Shown here: positions 27,723-37,121 of the stretch, in pieces | Position numbering within the stretch: position 1 is the stretch's first letter | How the letters are laid out: each line of letters begins with the position of its first letter | Origin: RYN-230 sp963723595 | GTDB taxonomy: Bacteria > Actinomycetota > Actinomycetes > Streptosporangiales > Streptosporangiaceae | Assembly (NCBI GenBank): GCA_963723595.1 | Contig: CAVRRQ010000001.1 | Coordinates: 496,001 to 560,000 of the forward strand | Direction: 5' to 3' | Length of the DNA stretch: 64,000 nt | The notes under the pieces: generated by a model | Seen by the model: the letters and a program-made list of their open reading frames with translations, nothing else | Databases searched by the model: none | Told to the model about the DNA's origin: nothing | Program-made: the position numbers and the translations under genes

Positions 27723-28400
27723 ATGGGCCAGGCCATCGGAGGGTCGCTGCCGCTGGCGGTCGGGATCGCCATCAGCCCCATTCCCATCATCGCGGTCGTG
27801 CTGATACTCACCACCCCCAGGGCCCGGGTCAACGGCCCCGCGTTCCTGGTCGGCTGGGTGCTCGGCCTGGGCATCGTCGGGGCGATCGTCCTGGCGCTGG
27901 CCGGCCCGGCAGGTGCGAGCCAGTCAGGCAGCCCGGCCACCTGGGTGAGCTGGGTCAAGATCGTCCTGGGTGTCCTGCTGCTGCTGGTCGCACTGCGTCA
28001 ATTCCGCGGCCGGCCGCGCGACGGCGAGGATGCGCCGATGCCGAAGTGGATGGGCCGGATCGATGAGCTCAGGCCGGTGGCCGCGCTCGGCTTCGCCGTG
28101 GTGCTGGCCGGAGCCAATCCGAAGAACCTGCTGCTGGCGGTGGCCGGGGCGGCATCCATCGCGCAGACCGGCATCTCCGGGGCGCAGCAAGCCGTCGCCT
28201 ACCTGGTCTTCGTGCTGATCGGCAGCCTGGGGATCGGCGCGCCCGTGGTGATCTACCTGGGGATGGGCGAACGGTCCCAGGCTGTGCTGGCCAGGCTGAA
28301 GGACTGGATGGGCCGCAACAACGGCGTGATCATGGCCATCCTGTGCCTGGTCATCGGGGCGAAGCTCATCGGCGACGCGATCAGCGGGCTCACCGGGTAA
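27723..28400 (+). CDS. GAP (Sap-like) family membrane protein
   Basis: 225 residues with about six membrane segments: LPLAVGIAISPIPIIAVVLI, FLVGWVLGLGIVGAIVLALA, IVLGVLLLLVALRQF, ALGFAVVLAGANPKNLLLAV, LVFVLIGSLGIGAPVVIYLG and VIMAILCLVIGAKLIGDAI. This is the pattern of the GAP family, related to mycobacterial Sap proteins that help export glycolipids, and to LysE-like transporters. GGAAGG precedes ATG 27723. Substrate unknown. Confidence 0.85.
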   Translation: MGQAIGGSLPLAVGIAISPIPIIAVVLILTTPRARVNGPAFLVGWVLGLGIVGAIVLALAGPAGASQSGSPATWVSWVKIVLGVLLLLVALRQFRGRPRDGEDAPMPKWMGRIDELRPVAALGFAVVLAGANPKNLLLAVAGAASIAQTGISGAQQAVAYLVFVLIGSLGIGAPVVIYLGMGERSQAVLARLKDWMGRNNGVIMAILCLVIGAKLIGDAISGLTG

Positions 28401-28406
28401 CGGGTG

Positions 28407-28871
28407 TCAGTACCGGGACGCGGGGCGCAGGCGGGCCCGGAGCCGCCAGAGCGAGCGACCCGTCCATATCAGGCGGGCGGCCCACACCACCCGGCTGAGC
28501 CATGGCTGTCCGGCCAGCAGGGGCAGGGCTTCCAGCCAGGCTCCCCGGCGCCACATCCGCCGGGCCATCCAGGCCAGGCCGGCCGCGGCGGCCACGGCGA
28601 GCGCGCCCAGGGCCAGCAGCACGACCAGCGCGAAGCCCAGCCAGCCGCCGTGGAACAGAACCAGAGCGATCAGCGCAGACACGACCGCGACACCGCTCAC
28701 GGTGACCAGGCCCAGGCCCAGCAGAACGCGCCGGCGCAGGCGGCCCAGCCCCGGCCGGATCGGGTACGCGCTGCGCGGCCGGCCGGTGCGCTGCCCATCG
28801 GCGGCCCACGGGTCGGGGAGGACGGCCGCATCGCGGCCCGCGTCGCTGACCCGAACATCGCCGTGCATCAT
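28407..28871 (-). CDS. Membrane protein of unknown function
   Basis: 154 residues. A polar N-terminal part is followed by two adjacent hydrophobic helices (VLLGLGLVTVSGVAVVSALIALVL type and LGFALVVLLALGALAVAAAA) and a basic, Trp/Arg-rich C-terminus. GGAGG lies upstream of the twin ATG at 28871/28868. The in-frame extension to 29000 is not needed. It converges on the GAP-family gene, with 6 bases between the stops. Confidence 0.6.
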   Translation of the reverse strand: MMHGDVRVSDAGRDAAVLPDPWAADGQRTGRPRSAYPIRPGLGRLRRRVLLGLGLVTVSGVAVVSALIALVLFHGGWLGFALVVLLALGALAVAAAAGLAWMARRMWRRGAWLEALPLLAGQPWLSRVVWAARLIWTGRSLWRLRARLRPASRY

Positions 28872-29002
28872 CACGTGATCCTCCGCCTCCCTGGCCACAC
28901 CCCGGCTCACACGATATGTCGCGAATCGATCGGCGGCAAATGCCCATGCCCGGATGGCCGGGATGGCGGCGGTGGCCCGGACCGGGACTGGCCCGCTCAA
29001 TC

Positions 29003-29614
29003 TCAGGAGGCGGGCACGATCCTGGCCTCCAGCGCATCAAGGGTCCGGGACCAGGGGAACTGGTCCAGATCGGCGCCTCCAGCGTCCGGCTCCGGGAGAG
29101 CCGGCGCGTCCCCGCCGAACAGGACCGTGACCCCCCAGGTCCGGAGCTTGCGGATGTTCTCGGCGAACGCGGGGTGCGCGGCGTGCGCGCGGTTGGTGGA
29201 CGGCAGCGCCACGACGGGCAGCCGTTTCCCGAACGACTCCACCAGGATGCCGAGGGCGAGCGTGTCGCAGATCCCGGCGGCCCATTTGCTGATCGTGTTC
29301 ACGGTGGCCGGCGCCACGATGACCGCGTCCGCGGGCGGCAGCACATCGGGCTGGCCGGGATCCTTGTACTCGCTGCGGACCGGGTGCCCGGTCTGCCGCT
29401 CCAGGGCCGTGATGTCGGTGAACCGCCGGGCTGACGGGGTGGTCAGCACGCACACGTCCCAGCCGCGCTGCTGGGCCAGGCTCACCAGCTGTCCCACGGC
29501 GGCGGCGGGCGGGGCCGCGCAGGCGATCACGTAGAGCACCGCTCGGCTAACCACGGGCAGGCTGACTACGGGCGGGCCGCCCGCGGGCGGGCCAGCCGGG
29601 GGCGCGGCGCTCAC
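29003..29614 (-). CDS. Flavoprotein of the CoaC/PPC-decarboxylase family
   Basis: 203 residues. The FMN-binding fold shows VLYVIACAAPPAAAVGQLVS, an AVIVAPATVNTISKWAAGIC segment (the PXMNXXMW-type substrate clamp is not intact) and LGILVESFGKRLPVVALPST. It belongs with small stand-alone flavoproteins, not with the bifunctional CoaBC. The start is the GTG of a GTGA overlap with the DUF952 gene upstream; a later GTG at 29554 is possible. Substrate unknown. Confidence 0.82.
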   Translation of the reverse strand: MSAAPPAGPPAGGPPVVSLPVVSRAVLYVIACAAPPAAAVGQLVSLAQQRGWDVCVLTTPSARRFTDITALERQTGHPVRSEYKDPGQPDVLPPADAVIVAPATVNTISKWAAGICDTLALGILVESFGKRLPVVALPSTNRAHAAHPAFAENIRKLRTWGVTVLFGGDAPALPEPDAGGADLDQFPWSRTLDALEARIVPAS

Positions 29615-29976
29615 GGGCGGGCCAGCCCAGCGGGCCAGCGGAAAGTCCCGGCCGCATCCCGTTCCAGCGGGACCGCCCGGACCACCGCTGCTGCCTCCAG
29701 CGGCCCGTAGATGTGCGGGAACGGATCCGCCCAGCCCGGCACCGGCTCGTACCGGATCCCGGACCCGATCCGGCCGGTGTCGAGCACCAGCAGGACGAGG
29801 TCCTCCGGCTCGTCCAGGTACACCGCGTTCGCGACCGGCACGACCTGGGCCGCGGTACTCGCGTGGATGAAGCCTTCCTCGCTCAGCGTCCGGCCGCGGG
29901 TCGATGTCCGGTACTCGCCGTCCCGCTGGGCCTGGTCCCAGTCCGGCACGGTCGCGATGTGGTACAGCCACTGCAT
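29611..29976 (-). CDS. DUF952-domain protein
   Basis: 121 residues, the complete DUF952 domain: MQWLYHIATVPDWDQAQRDG, EEGFIHASTAAQVVPVANAV and FPHIYGPLEAAAVVRAVPLE. The conserved GFIHAS and FPHIYGPL motifs are present. The fold is like glutathione-S-transferase C-terminal or ADP-ribosyltransferase-like folds in related families, but function is unproven. It overlaps the flavoprotein gene by 4 bases. Confidence 0.88.
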   Translation of the reverse strand: MQWLYHIATVPDWDQAQRDGEYRTSTRGRTLSEEGFIHASTAAQVVPVANAVYLDEPEDLVLLVLDTGRIGSGIRYEPVPGWADPFPHIYGPLEAAAVVRAVPLERDAAGTFRWPAGLARP

Positions 29977-30011
29977 CCGGCGGGTTCCTCTCCCGGTGGG
30001 GACGCGCTAGT

Positions 30012-30608
30012 TCAGGAGTTCAGGAAGTAGCTGCTGCCGCCGGTCTCCGGGTTGGTGACCTGGGCGGTCACGGACATGACCCCGGCGTGGGCGAAGACGA
30101 GTGTCAGGGTGATCTCCTTAGCGCCGCGCAAGGACCTGACCCCGGTGATCAGCAGGTGCACGCTATTGGGCACCAGCCGGATGACGTTATGGCCGGGGAT
30201 GGCGACCGCCGGGATCGTGTGCATGGTCAGGTTGCCGTGGCCTGCGGGCGCCCGGAAGGTGACCCGGCCGCCCACGCTGGTGCGCACGCGGATCAGCCGG
30301 TCCGGGCCGCTGTTGTTCCGGATGACCAGGTAGGCGGTGGTCTCGCCGGGGACCGCGGGCTGCGGCACGACGGCGGTGGACAGCTCGATCGCGGGGGAGG
30401 CGCTGGCTTTCGCGTAGCAGCCGGTGAGGCCGGCGGCGGCGAGCACGACCAGGCATGCGGCGGCAACCACGCGGCCGGCCCGGCCACCGGTCGCCCGGCT
30501 GGGCGGGCCAGGCCGGGGCGTACCCCGCCAGGAGGCGGCCCGTGCGGGCGTGCCTCCTGCTGGCCTGCCCGTCTCGGGCAGGAAATCCGGTCCCGGCATC
30601 GTCCTCAT
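30012..30608 (-). CDS. Putative lipoprotein, copper chaperone PCu(A)C-like
   Basis: 198 residues. After a basic, proline-rich leader comes the hydrophobic stretch VVAAACLVVLAAAG and lipobox LTGC, so membrane anchoring by lipidation is likely. The mature part has AYLVIRNNSGPDRLIRVRTS, MHTIPAVAIPGHNVIRLVPN and SVHLLITGV. This corresponds to the PCu(A)C beta-sandwich, but the classical HM...M...HxM copper ligands are only partly kept (MH, then VH). The metal role is therefore uncertain. Confidence 0.75.
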   Translation of the reverse strand: MRTMPGPDFLPETGRPAGGTPARAASWRGTPRPGPPSRATGGRAGRVVAAACLVVLAAAGLTGCYAKASASPAIELSTAVVPQPAVPGETTAYLVIRNNSGPDRLIRVRTSVGGRVTFRAPAGHGNLTMHTIPAVAIPGHNVIRLVPNSVHLLITGVRSLRGAKEITLTLVFAHAGVMSVTAQVTNPETGGSSYFLNS

Positions 30609-30642
30609 CCTCGTGTGTGAAGCGCCACGACGATGCTAGTCG

Positions 30643-30679
30643 CGCCGCCACCCCCGCGAGTCTCGCGGGGGTGGCGGCG
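30643..30679. terminator. GC-rich hairpin downstream of the GT39 gene
   Basis: GCCGCCACCCCCGCGA (30644-30659) pairs perfectly with 30663-30678 across a 3-base loop (17 pairs with the flanking C-G). It lies just past the stop of the minus-strand glycosyltransferase gene and ahead of the next minus-strand gene, so it probably ends the former's transcript. Confidence 0.8.
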
Positions 30680-30695
30680 GCCCCGGTACGCCGGG

Positions 30696-32274
30696 TCAGG
30701 AGTAGTCGCGGAACGCGGGCCAGGCCCGGCTCCACGATTCCCTCAGCCCGGTGGCCAGGTAGACCGGCGAGCCCTGCTCGTCGTCCGCGATCCCCATGCC
30801 GTTGTAGAACGTGGCGATCTGGCGCACGTGCAGGAACTCGCGGCGCAGGAAGGACGGGTCCAGTCCGATCACGATCGCGGAGCGGTCCGCGGCCGGCGGC
30901 GGGCCCCACAGCCAGAAGTTGTTGGCGCCGCTGTGCGCCTGGGGGAGACCCAGGCCGGGGCCGTAACGGTCGATCGCTCCCGCCTCACCGTAGTTGCCGG
31001 TCAGCAGCGCGGTCCCGGCCCGCTGCGCGGCGGGCAGCGCGTCGTACTCGCGGGCGATCAGCTGTACCTCCCGGGGCCACGCGATCGTCTCGGCCAGGTC
31101 GTAGTTGATGGTCTGCAGCGGCACCGTGTGCAGGACGGCGGCGGGCAGCACGGGGATGGCGATGGGCACCGCCACCAGGGTCGCGACCGCCCCGGCGATC
31201 AGCGGGGCCCGGCGCCAGGAGCGCCCTGCCGCCCGGGCGCCAGGGAACAGCCACCTGCGCGGCCGGCACCGCGCCGGCCGCGAACAGCACCGTGTAGGCG
31301 CCACCGGAGTAGTACGGCTTACCACCCAGGATGAACTGCAGCAGGATCGTCAGCACCGCCGCGATCATGGCTGGGCGGAACCGGCGCGCGGCCTCGTTAC
31401 GCCATGACCACACGATCCCGGCCACCCATACCGGGGTGAGCGCGATGCCCGTGAAGAGCACCTGGGCCGGCCAGTAGTTCGCCCGGTTGTGCCCGGCCGA
31501 GGTCTGCAGCGTCCGGAAGACGTCCAGATTCGGCCACCCGTGCGCGGCCTGCCAGACAAGGTCCGGGGCGGCGAGCGCCACCGCGATGAGCGCGCCCAGC
31601 AGCAGGTACCGGCTGCGCAGCAGCCGCCGCTGGGACGTGACGGCGAACCCGGCCACCAGCGCCGCGGCCAGGAACCAGATGGTCCACTTGGCCTCGGCCG
31701 CGATCCCCGTGCACAGTCCCATGGCCAGCCACCAGCGGGGCTCGCCGCTGTCCAGCAGCCGGAGCGTCAGGTACAGCAGCACGGCCCAGGCCACGAAGTC
31801 GGGCGTGGTCGTGCTCATCAGGTGCATGGCCCCCAGGAACTCGGCGCAACTGGCCACGCACACCGCGGCCAGCACCTGCCCCGCGCGTCCCGCGCCGAGG
31901 ATGCGGCTCATGCCCGCGGTAAGCAGGACCAGGGCGCTGAGCCCGAGCGCGGGCAGCACCCGCAGCCCGGCCAGGGAGTTGGCGAACAGCAGCGCGGAGA
32001 GACGGGCGGCCAGCGGGGTCAGCGGCGGCTGGTCCACGTAGCCGAAGGCCGGATGCCGGCCGGCTTCCAGGAAGTACAGCTCGTCGCGGTGGTAGCCGTA
32101 CCGGGCGCTCACCGCCATCTCGACCGCGAAGGCCAGGACGGCGACGAGGATGACGCCCAGCCGCGGGCTGCGGCGGGCCCGGGCCAGCAGGCTGGCCGAT
32201 CCCGGTGCGGTGCGGGCGCCGGCCATGTCCGGCCGGGCCGGGAGCGGGCTTTGCGTGAGCGAGTTCTGCTGCAT
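30696..32274 (-). CDS. GT39-type membrane glycosyltransferase, interrupted by one frameshift
   Basis: About 525 residues, polyprenol-phosphate-sugar dependent transferase of the PMT/ArnT superfamily. The N-terminal catalytic loop YGYHRDELYFLEAGRHPAFG, then YVDQPPLTPLAARLSA, is diagnostic. About ten membrane helices follow, then a short extracytoplasmic C-terminal domain (LTGNYGEAGAIDRYG, ANNFWLWGPP). The frame breaks near 31,263; removing one base joins LFAAGAVP to RRWLFPGARAAGRSW and the second half reads on to 30696. ATG 32274 was chosen; ATG 32226 is an alternative. Confidence 0.85.
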
Positions 32275-32441
32275 AAGGGCATGGTGTCCCGGGCGGTGCC
32301 CGGCCGGCATCGGCCCGCGGGTAGATTTCCCCCGCTCCGCAGCCCGGCGGAGCGGGGGCGCTGGCGCGCACTCTTCTCCACCGGGAGAGGGAGCCGCCTG
32401 GCTCCGCCGCCGGGGGGATGCCGCCCGGCGGCCCTGCGCCG

Positions 32442-32447
32442 TACGAT
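32442..32447 (+). promoter_or_regulatory. Candidate -10 element for a leaderless histidine kinase transcript
   Basis: TACGAT ends 6 bases before GTG 32454. This spacing puts the transcription start at the start codon, as in leaderless actinomycete mRNAs. There is no ribosome site before GTG 32454. No clear -35 hexamer. Confidence 0.4.
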
Positions 32448-32453
32448 CAGGTC

Positions 32454-33752
32454 GTGAAGAGGCTGATGGCCCGGGCTGTCGCGCTCCCGCCGTGGACGCA
32501 GGATGTGGCCCTGGCGCTGGCCCTCGTCGTCATCAACGTCGGCACGGTGCTGCCTTACGGCTCCCAGATGCACCCGTTGTGGCTCGCGCTCTTCCTGGTC
32601 ACCGCCCAGGCCGTGCCGCTCGCCTGGCGCCGGTCCTACCCGCTCGCGGTCCTCATCGTGGCCGGGATCCCGCGCATCCTCTACGACCAGCTCGCCTTTG
32701 GCTACGCCCCGATCCCGCTGGCCAACACCATCGCGTTCTACACCGCGATGGTCTACTGCCGCCCGGCGGTCCGCCGCGTGGTCATCGTGCTGACCGTGAT
32801 CGGCACCATCCAGTCCCAGGTGGCGCCCGGGCACACCCAGCCCTACGACGCCTTCGTATCGGGCCTGACCACCGTGGCCGCCTGGCTGGCGGCCGTGCTC
32901 GTCCGGACCCGCCGGGCGTACATCCAGGAGGTGGAAAGCCGGGTCGTCCGGGTGGAGGCGGAACGCGACGACGAGGCCGCGCGGGCCGCGGCGGCGGAAC
33001 GCACCCGGATCGCCCGCGAGCTGCACGACGTGGTGGCGCACCACGTCAGCCTGATGGCCGTGCAGGCGGAGGCGGCCAGCTCACTGCTGCCGGGGCGGCC
33101 GGACGAGGCCGCGCAGTCGGTGGAGGTGATCGCGGCCACCGCCCGCCAGGCCCTGACCGAGCTGCGCCGGCTGCTCGGGGTGCTGCGCGGGCCAGCCGAT
33201 CAGCTCGAGACGGCGCCGTCGTTGTCGCTCGCGGACCTGGGGGCCGTGCTGGACCAGGTGCGCGGGGCCGGGCTGGCGGTGGACCTGACCGTGGAGGGCA
33301 CGCCGGGCCCGCTGGCCCCCAGCGTCGATCTCACCGTGTACCGGATCATCCAGGAGGCTCTCACGAACACGGTCCGGCACGCTCACGCGGCCCGGGCTGC
33401 GGTCACCCTGTGCTACGAGCCCGGCTTCATCACGGTGAGCGTCACCGACACGCGGCGCGAAGGGGGTACCGTCCCGGTCGTGAACGGGACACTGAATGCG
33501 CCGGTCCACGCGACCGCGGGGAACGGGAGAACCGTCCCGGCGGGCATCGTGCACACGAGCCCCGTGCCCGTGACCCCGGTGAACGGGAGCGGCGGCGGTA
33601 CCGCGGCCAGCGGCCCGCAAGCGCCGGTCCGGTCCGGCGGCTTCGGCCTGGCGGGTATCGCGGAACGGGTCGCCTCGTGCGGCGGCAACCTGTCGGTCGG
33701 CCCCACCGGCGCCGGGGGGTTCGCGGTCACCGCCCGGCTGCCGGCCCGGTGA
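32454..33752 (+). CDS. Sensor histidine kinase (HisKA_3, NarL-type partner)
   Basis: 432 residues. Four to five membrane segments lie within residues 15-145, then the dimerisation domain RTRIARELHDVVAHHVSLMA with the phospho-acceptor His, a HATPase domain with N box YRIIQEALTNTVRHA, and a G box in GGFGLAGIAERV. An insert of about 60 residues rich in Gly/Thr/Val/Pro separates the D box (VSVTD) from the G box, which is unusual. GTG 32454 is preferred because of the -10 just upstream; ATG 32418 is in frame. The stop overlaps the response regulator start (GTGA). Confidence 0.9.
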   Translation: MKRLMARAVALPPWTQDVALALALVVINVGTVLPYGSQMHPLWLALFLVTAQAVPLAWRRSYPLAVLIVAGIPRILYDQLAFGYAPIPLANTIAFYTAMVYCRPAVRRVVIVLTVIGTIQSQVAPGHTQPYDAFVSGLTTVAAWLAAVLVRTRRAYIQEVESRVVRVEAERDDEAARAAAAERTRIARELHDVVAHHVSLMAVQAEAASSLLPGRPDEAAQSVEVIAATARQALTELRRLLGVLRGPADQLETAPSLSLADLGAVLDQVRGAGLAVDLTVEGTPGPLAPSVDLTVYRIIQEALTNTVRHAHAARAAVTLCYEPGFITVSVTDTRREGGTVPVVNGTLNAPVHATAGNGRTVPAGIVHTSPVPVTPVNGSGGGTAASGPQAPVRSGGFGLAGIAERVASCGGNLSVGPTGAGGFAVTARLPAR

Positions 33753-34444
33753 ACACGGCCGATCGCCCGTCCGCCATCCGGGTGCTGGTGGCCGACGACC
33801 AGGAACTGGTCCGCGCGGGGTTCTGCGTGATCCTCGAGGTGGCGGACGGCATCAGCGTGGTGGGCGAGGCGGCCAACGGCGCGGAGGCGGTGGCCGCGGT
33901 GGCGGCCCACCATCCGGACGTGGTGCTGATGGACATCCGGATGCCGGGGATGGACGGGCTGGAGGCGACCCGGCTGATCACCCAGGGCGGCCCGGACACC
34001 GGCCCGAAGGTGGTCATGCTCACCACGTTCGATCTCGACGACTACGTGTACGAGGCGCTCCGCTCGGGGGCCAGCGGATTCCTGCTCAAGGACGCGCCGC
34101 GGGCCGACCTCATCGCCGCGGTCCGGGCCGCGGCGGCGGGCAACGGGCTGCTCGCCCCCTCGGTGACCCGGATGCTCATCGAATCGTTCGCGCGCCGCCC
34201 GGTGGCGGCCGTCACCGCACCCTCCCGGCTGGCCTCCCTGACCGCCCGGGAAAACGACATCCTGCTCCTCATCGCCCGGGGCCATAGCAACGCCGAGATC
34301 GCCCGCGAGCTTTTCGTTGGGGAAGCGACGGTCAAGACCCATATCGGGCACCTGCTGGCCAAGCTGGAGCTGCGCGACCGGGTGCAGGCGGTGATCCTGG
34401 CCTACGAGACCGGGCTGGTGGTGCCGGGCGACCTGCCGGACTGA
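33749..34444 (+). CDS. NarL/LuxR-type response regulator
   Basis: 231 residues. The receiver domain has acidic pair VADDQELVRAGF, phospho-acceptor Asp in VVLMDIRMPGMDGLE, and Lys in SGFLLKDAP. The LuxR helix-turn-helix is LTARENDILLLIARGHSNAE plus GEATVKTHIGHLLAKL. Translationally coupled to the kinase by the GTGA overlap. Target genes are not evident; GT39 is divergent upstream and the HTH-GNAT gene converges. Confidence 0.95.
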   Translation: MNTADRPSAIRVLVADDQELVRAGFCVILEVADGISVVGEAANGAEAVAAVAAHHPDVVLMDIRMPGMDGLEATRLITQGGPDTGPKVVMLTTFDLDDYVYEALRSGASGFLLKDAPRADLIAAVRAAAAGNGLLAPSVTRMLIESFARRPVAAVTAPSRLASLTARENDILLLIARGHSNAEIARELFVGEATVKTHIGHLLAKLELRDRVQAVILAYETGLVVPGDLPD

Positions 34445-34474
34445 CGGCCGGGCCGGCCGGAACCGCCGCGGACT

Positions 34475-35456
34475 TCAGGCCAGGCTCAGCTGCCAGTTCT
34501 GCCCGATCAGGTCATGGCCGAAGCTGTGATGCGGCTCCGAATCGGCCAGCTCGAACCCGAAGCGCTGGTAGATGCGGCGCGCCGCGCTGAGGATGTCGTT
34601 GGTCCACAGCACGATCTCCGGGTAGCCCGCCCGGCGGGCGAAGGCCAGGCACTCGGCCACCAGGCCCTCGCCCAGCCCCAGGCCGCGGGCGGCCGGCTCG
34701 ACCAGCAGCAGCCGCAGCTGCGCGGTGCGTGTCGTTCTTGCGCATGCAGAACACGCAGCCGACCGGCGCGCCGTCCAGTTCCGCGATCCAGGCTGCTTCC
34801 CGGGGGTCGGCGCGGCCCGCGATAGTCGGCCACGATCCGGGCCACCAGTGCCTCGTAGCTGGCGTCCCAGCCGTACTCCTGCGTGTAGAGCGCGCCGTTG
34901 CGCTGCACCACCCAGCCGAGATCGCCGGGCCGGGGGGAGCGCAGCACGAACGCCGCCGGCCGGTCCGCGTCGCCGCGTGATCTCCTGGATGGTGGCCATC
35001 GCCGTGGTCAGGCGCTGCTGCTCAGCCTCGGTGAGCTGGTCGAGCAGCGCGCCGATCTGCTCCGCGGAGCGCTGGTCCAGGCCCCGGAAGGCCTGCTCGC
35101 CGGCGGCGGTCAGCGTGATGACCCGGCGCCGGGCGTCGCTGTCCGAGCGCCGCCGCGTGATGCAGGCCGTCCGCCTCGAACCGGGCCAGGATCCGGCTCA
35201 GGTACCCGGCGTCGATGTCGGCTGAGCGGCGCAGCGCGCTGATCTCGCTCTCGCCGTGCCCGGTCTTCCCCGCCTGGGCCAGCTCGAACAGCACCCGGGC
35301 CTCGGTCAGCGAGTAGGGCGAGTCCAGGTAGCCCCCGTGGAGCAGGCCGATCACGTTCGTGTAGACGCGGTTGAACTCACGGACCGCCCGGACCCGCCCG
35401 TCCCGCGCCGTTCCGGCGCCTGGGGTCTCTGACGGAGGCAATGAAGTCTTTGACAT
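34475..35456 (-). CDS. MarR-type HTH / GNAT acetyltransferase fusion, interrupted by four frameshifts
   Basis: Pieced together, this is one fusion of about 325 residues. The MarR-like part is VREFNRVYTNVIGLLHGGYL, SLTEARVLFELAQAG, YLSRILARFEADGL and ITRRRSDSDARRRVITLTAA. The GNAT part is VLRSPRPGDLGWVVQRNGAL, VGCVFCMRKNDTHR, LRLLLVEPAARGLGLGEGLV (acetyl-CoA loop) and ARRIYQRFGFELAD. Single extra bases near 35,162, 34,972, 34,815 and 34,721 explain every frame change. Such HTH-GNAT proteins are common in actinomycetes; the acetyl acceptor is unknown. ATG 35456 lies inside a palindrome that may be its own operator. Confidence 0.82.
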
Positions 35457-35463
35457 AGTCAAA
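35449..35463. promoter_or_regulatory. Palindrome over the HTH-GNAT start codon
   Basis: TTTGACATAGTCAAA has perfect 6-base arms and includes the ATG of the HTH-GNAT gene on the minus strand. A dimeric MarR-like regulator bound here would block its own expression. Confidence 0.55.
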
Positions 35464-35536
35464 TAATTGCGCACCCGGCGCCCCGGATCAACCCCGCCGC
35501 CCGGCCCGGCCCGGCGCGGCCCGGAACTCCGGGCGG

Positions 35537-37070
35537 TCAGCCGCGCTCGAGGGCGGTGCCGATCAGGCCGATCGGCGGGGAGCCGAGCTCCATCAGCGCG
35601 GTATGGAAGCGCAGCAGCGTGAAGCCGTTGCCCCACTGCTTGCGGGCCTTTTCCCGCAGGTCCATGATCTCCAGCTTGCCCCACGTGTAGCGCCCGTAGG
35701 TCGGGTCGAAGGTGGCCCGGCGGGCCTCCGACAGGGCGGCGGGCCCAGCCAGGTGGGTGTCGGCCTCGAACCGGCGGGCGCCTTCCTCGACGCTCATGCC
35801 CGCGGTATGCACCCCGATCGCGCAGGCCAGCCGGGTCACCCGGACCAGGGCTTCCAGCCACACCCCGATCGCGAACCGGGGGTCGTCGCCGCGGAAGCCC
35901 TCCTCGACACACAACTCCTCGGCGTAATGCGCCCAGCCTTCTATGAACGCCGCCGAGTGCAGGGTCCGGCGCACCGGCCCGGCCACCCGGCGCAGCGCGC
36001 GCCCGTGCGAGAAGTGCCCCGGCGCGACCTCGTGCACGACGATGCCGGGCAGCGTGGTGTCGCTGAAGACCTCCAGCCATTCCTCCTGCTCCCGCTGCGG
36101 CCACCCGGGGTCGGGCGGGGTGACGTAGAACCAGGAGGGCGCCTCGGGCTCGCCCGGCGCGTTCGTGGAGATCATCGCCATGGCCCAGCGCCGCGATTCC
36201 GGCGCGGGCCCGACCAGGCAGACCCCGTCGTGGTAGGGCACCAGGTTCCGCTCCCGGGTGAAGGCGATCGCCTCCTCGGTGCCGCGCTGGGCCGCGTCGA
36301 TCACCCCGTCCGGACCCGGATGCTCCGGACCAGGTCCCGGCACAGCTCCAGCGGCGGCCGGCTGGCGTCGATCCGGGCGCAGTCCTCGGCCAGCCGGTTC
36401 ATCAGCCGGTCCCGCTCGGCGTCGGCCCGCCCGGCCAGCAGGCCGAGATCGACGTCGATGTCCTCGGCGGCGCTCATCAGGCTGCGCAGCGCGGCCGCGC
36501 CCAGCGCCGGATCAGGGTCCCCCTCCGTGACTGCCATCTCGACGTGCGTCGACGAAGCGGGCGTGCGCGGAGATGGCCCTCGCGGCCACGTCCGGCGGGG
36601 CGGTCAGCGGGATACCCGCGGCCAGGCCGCGGACGCCCGGCGACCAGCGCGGCCGCCACCGGGGCGCTGACCCGGTCCAGCGACGCCAGGGCCGCGTCCA
36701 CCGCCTGCGGCCACAGGGCCAGGTGCGCCAGCTTGGCCCGCTCGCGCTCCTCCGCCGGCGCGTACTCCCGGTCGTAGCAGGCCAGGTCCATCTCGGCCAG
36801 GTGCGCCAGCGGGTTGCTCCGGTGCAGCTCCAGCTCGCCGTAGCCGACCTGGGCCCGCCGCTCCGACGCGGACAGGTGCGATTCGTCGTGCGGATCGTCG
36901 CGCCGGTCGCCCGAGGCGGCGGCCGCCGCCAGCCGGGCCAGGCCGTCCCGCACCCCGCCGGGGGAGAGGTCCTGGATCCTGCCGTCGTACTCGTGGCGCC
37001 CGCTGTACTCGCGCGCCTCAGCGACGTCGAGATCACAGACCGCCCGGACCCGGGGAGGAAGGTCATCCAT
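35537..37070 (-). CDS. DUF885-family protein (metallopeptidase-like), interrupted by three frameshifts
   Basis: About 510 residues when joined. The diagnostic C-terminal half contains GIVVHEVAPGHFSHGRALRR (HExxxH-type zinc motif), FIEGWAHYAEELCVEEGF and ATFDPTYGRYTWGKLEIMDL. The N-terminal half starts MDDLPPRVRAVCDLDVAEAR. Extra bases near 36,635 and 36,544 and a missing base near 36,320 account for the frame changes; the middle piece includes GLAAGIPLTAPPDVAARAIS and MSAAEDIDVDLGLLAGRADA. DUF885 proteins are thought to be zinc carboxypeptidase-like. The substrate is unknown. Confidence 0.83.
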
Positions 37071-37121
37071 GACCCTGACGCTACCGGGCCGGGCCGCCCG
37101 GCGACCGGCGGGGCCAGCAGT

